6,455 nucleotides of DNA from Pseudomonadota bacterium. GTDB lineage: Bacteria; Pseudomonadota; Alphaproteobacteria; JAAXGF01. The notes beneath the pieces were generated by a model. The model ran no database searches, was not told the origin of the DNA, and saw only the letters and a list, made by a program, of their open reading frames with translations. The stretch spans positions 1 to 6,455 of the forward strand of contig JADFMW010000150.1 of NCBI GenBank assembly GCA_022563655.1, read 5' to 3'. Positions 4,380 to 6,455 of the stretch are shown here, piece by piece. The translations under genes were made by a program, and so were the position numbers. Numbering within the stretch: position 1 is the stretch's first letter; every line of letters starts with the position of its first letter.

Positions 4380-5816
4380 TCAGCCGCGGTGCTCGGCCGA
4401 TTCGCCGATCCAGGCGACGCGCAGCGTATTGGTCGAGCCCGGTGTGCCGAACGGCACCCCGGCGGTGATCACCAGCCGGTCGCCGGGCGCCGCGAAGCCT
4501 TCCCTGAGGGCCGCGTTGCACGCCTTCTCGGTCATGTCGAAGAAGTCCTTGGCGTCCTCGGTCTCGACGCAGTGGACGCCCCACACGAGGGCCAGCCGGC
4601 GCGCGATGCCGACGATCGGGGTGAGCCCGATGATCGGCGCATCGGGGCGCTCGCGCGCCGCCCGCAGCGTGGTCGAGCCCGACACCGAGTAGCTGGCGAT
4701 CGCCGCCGCGCCGATGGTATGGGCCACCTGGGCGGCGGCGGCGGTGATGGCGTCGGCGCTGGTCGCCTCGGGGTCGGCGTGGCTGGCGTCGAGGAACTTG
4801 CGGTAGCGCGGATCGCTCTCGACCTGGCGGATAATGCGGTCCATCATCGACACCGCCTCGACCGGATAGGCGCCGGAGGCGGATTCGGCCGACAGCATGA
4901 GCGCGTCGGCGCCGTCGTAGACCGCGGTCGCGACGTCGGAAGCCTCGGCCCGCGTCGGCGTCGGGGTGCCCACCATCGACTCCAGCATCTGGGTCGCCAC
5001 CACCACCGGCTTGCCGGCGGCGCGGGAGAGGTGGACGATCTCCTTTTGCAGGCCGGGCACGCTTTCCGGGGGGAGCTCGACGCCGAGGTCGCCGCGCGCG
5101 ACCATGAGGCCGTCGGCCAGGTCGATGATCTCGTCGAGGTGGCCGATCGCCGCCGGCTTCTCCAGCTTGACCATGACCGCGGCGCGGCCGGCGATCAGCT
5201 TGCGCGCCTCGGCAACGTCCGCGGGGCGCTGCACGAACGACAGCGCGATCCAGTCGGCGCCGAGGTCGAGGCCGAAGCGCAGGTCGCGGCGGTCCTTCTC
5301 GCCGAGCGCCGCGATGGGCAGCACGACATCGGCCAGGTTGACGCCCTTGTGGTCCGAGAGCCGCCCGCCCGCCACCACCGTGGTCTCGGCGAAGTCCTTG
5401 CCGCTCTTCTCGACTCGCAGGCGGATGCGCCCGTCGTCGAGCAGCAACTCGGCGCCGGCGCCGAGGGCGGCAAACACCTCGCGGTGCGGCAGCCCCACGC
5501 GCCTGCGGTTCCCTGGTTTGTCGTCGAGGTCGAGGCGGAACGGCTCGCCGGCGACGAGAGCCGTCGCGCCGGTCATGAACTTGCCGATGCGCAGCTTCGG
5601 TCCTTGCAGGTCGAGCATCACGCCGATGGGCCGGCCACACTCCTTCTCGATCGCGCGGACGACCTTGTAGCGCGCCTTGTGCTCGGCGTGCTTGCCGTGG
5701 CTCATGTTGAAGCGGAAGACGTCGGCGCCGGCCTCGACCAGGCGGCGGATCACCTCGGGGCTCGAACTCGCCGGGCCGAGGGTGGCGACGATCTTGGCGT
5801 AGCGGTGGCGGCGCAT
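4380..5816 (-). CDS. pyk: Pyruvate kinase (potassium-independent type)
   Basis: Full-length, 478 residues, close to E. coli PykA. It converts PEP and ADP to pyruvate and ATP in the cytoplasm. Visible motifs: AKIVATLGPAS (7-17), the nucleotide/phosphate site VFRFNMSHG (33-41), catalytic K217 and metal ligand E219 (MVKLEKP), D243 (ARGDLGVELP), T275 (VVVATQMLESM), and a complete C-terminal domain to SGSTTLRAARER and beyond. The segment DLQGPKLRI (69-77) has Leu, Gln, Lys and Ile where the rabbit enzyme has Thr113, Lys114, Glu117 and Thr120, which is the known signature of pyruvate kinases that do not need potassium. Start: the ATG at 5816 has AAGGGA (5822-5827) 5 bases upstream and begins directly with the family N-terminus; a TTG at 5837, overlapping the upstream stop, would add 7 atypical residues. 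It lies 17 bases behind the glycerate kinase gene, an operon pairing like the ttuD-ttuE arrangement of Agrobacterium tartrate use. Confidence 0.97.
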   Translation of the reverse strand: MRRHRYAKIVATLGPASSSPEVIRRLVEAGADVFRFNMSHGKHAEHKARYKVVRAIEKECGRPIGVMLDLQGPKLRIGKFMTGATALVAGEPFRLDLDDKPGNRRRVGLPHREVFAALGAGAELLLDDGRIRLRVEKSGKDFAETTVVAGGRLSDHKGVNLADVVLPIAALGEKDRRDLRFGLDLGADWIALSFVQRPADVAEARKLIAGRAAVMVKLEKPAAIGHLDEIIDLADGLMVARGDLGVELPPESVPGLQKEIVHLSRAAGKPVVVATQMLESMVGTPTPTRAEASDVATAVYDGADALMLSAESASGAYPVEAVSMMDRIIRQVESDPRYRKFLDASHADPEATSADAITAAAAQVAHTIGAAAIASYSVSGSTTLRAARERPDAPIIGLTPIVGIARRLALVWGVHCVETEDAKDFFDMTEKACNAALREGFAAPGDRLVITAGVPFGTPGSTNTLRVAWIGESAEHRG

Positions 5817-5833
5817 GGGGTTCCCTTTCGCCG

Positions 5834-6455
5834 TCAACCTACTGCGCCGGGCGGGGCCGTGCCAGCGGTTATCAGCATGGCGCGGAAGTCGTTGACGTTG
5901 GTCAGCGTCGGGCCGGTGACCACGAGGTCGTCGAGCGCGGCGAAGAAGCCGTGGGCGTCGTTGTCGGCGAGCAGCGCGCGCGCATCGACGCCCAGGGCCT
6001 GGGCGCGCGACAGCGAATCGGGTGCGAGCAGCGCACCGGCGTTGTCCTCGCTGCCGTCGATGCCGTCGGTGTCGCAGGCGATGGCGTGGACGCCGGCAAG
6101 GCCGTCGAGGGCGATGGCCAGCGACAGCAGGAACTCGGCGTTGCGCCCGCCGCGGCCGCGGCCGCGCACGGTCACCGTCGTCTCGCCGCCCGAGAGGATG
6201 GCGCAGGGCGGCGCCGCGGGCTGGGCGCGCAACGCCGCCTGGCGCGCGATGGCGGCGTGGACGAGCCCCACGTCGCGCGCCTCGCCCTCGATGCTGTCGC
6301 CGAGGATCAGCGGCTCGAAGCCGGCCGCCCGGGCGCGCGCGGCGGCCGCCTCGAGGGCGTCCTGGGGCGTCGCGATCAGCCGCGTCTCGGCGCGCGCGAG
6401 CCGCTCGTCGCCCGGCGGGGGCGGCGCGTCGGCCGCCGCGCGCAACCGCGTCGCC
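5834..6455 (-). CDS. ttuD: Glycerate 2-kinase of the MOFRL family (TtuD-like), C-terminal part (runs off the right edge)
   Basis: The last 206 codons of a protein that normally has a little over 400 residues. The MOFRL domain signature is clear: CAILSGGETTVTVRG, then GRGGRNAEFLLSLAIAL, then ACDTDGIDGSEDNAGAL, ending TNVNDFRAMLI before the stop. Family members phosphorylate D-glycerate with ATP to 2-phosphoglycerate; many database entries still call them hydroxypyruvate reductase, the older name for TtuD. The pyruvate kinase gene follows after 17 bases, so the two steps either side of enolase are co-expressed, which favours the kinase function and a glycerate-to-pyruvate route (from glyoxylate, tartrate or sugar-acid breakdown). 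The TTG at 6445 is not the start; the frame stays open to the window edge. Codon use is typical of the high-GC core genes here. Confidence 0.93.
   Translation of the reverse strand, partial: ATRLRAAADAPPPPGDERLARAETRLIATPQDALEAAAARARAAGFEPLILGDSIEGEARDVGLVHAAIARQAALRAQPAAPPCAILSGGETTVTVRGRGRGGRNAEFLLSLAIALDGLAGVHAIACDTDGIDGSEDNAGALLAPDSLSRAQALGVDARALLADNDAHGFFAALDDLVVTGPTLTNVNDFRAMLITAGTAPPGAVG

Noticed and set aside
4342..5640. Minus-strand frame of 432 codons inside pyruvate kinase
   Set aside because: Arg/Pro-rich shadow frame; the overlapping frame is an unmistakable pyruvate kinase.

Overview
The window reads as chromosomal DNA of a high-GC proteobacterium, most probably an alphaproteobacterium. 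This is an inference from four things: strong GC bias at third codon positions in the main genes, a potassium-independent type pyruvate kinase paired with a MOFRL-type glycerate kinase, a short single-helix protein resembling the alphaproteobacterial aa3 oxidase subunit IV family, and an intergenic palindromic repeat of a kind I associate with Rhizobiales and relatives. No tRNA, rRNA, CRISPR array, intact transposase or phage gene is visible.

Right half (about 2430-6455): six genes, all on the minus strand, so they read from right to left. They are the C-terminal part of a MOFRL-family glycerate 2-kinase (cut by the window edge), pyruvate kinase 17 bases behind it, a 47-residue single-helix membrane protein, a complete mandelate racemase-type enolase superfamily enzyme, and, after a palindrome and a probable promoter, a DUF427 protein. 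The first two form a clear metabolic pair: glycerate to 2-phosphoglycerate, then (via enolase encoded elsewhere) PEP to pyruvate. The mandelate racemase-type enzyme could feed the same route if it dehydrates a sugar acid, but its substrate cannot be read from sequence. The 3' end of the small membrane protein gene, stop codon included, is duplicated in tandem as a 15-bp repeat.

Middle (about 1393-2433): a minus-strand TPR lipoprotein gene with a GTG start, a plausible sigma-70 promoter and a good intrinsic terminator. The DNA between it and the DUF427 gene holds a coding-like tail without a start codon, probably a gene remnant.

Left part (1-1392): at the far left, on the minus strand, lies the N-terminal 219 codons of a trimethylamine/dimethylamine dehydrogenase-like flavoenzyme with the flavin-attachment cysteine intact. 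A spacer of about 490 bases, with palindromic repeats and operator-like short repeats, separates it from a divergent plus-strand gene. That gene encodes an unrecognised 80-residue two-helix membrane protein, is visibly more AT-rich than its neighbours, and has an excellent Shine-Dalgarno. Another spacer of about 330 bases without a recognisable gene follows.

I do not see a clear undescribed multi-gene system. The observations most worth a second look are the tandemly repeated stop codon, the amine dehydrogenase homologue with an altered substrate-pocket residue, the strong but out-of-frame initiation signal upstream of the lipoprotein, and the remnant and repeat DNA of the left half.
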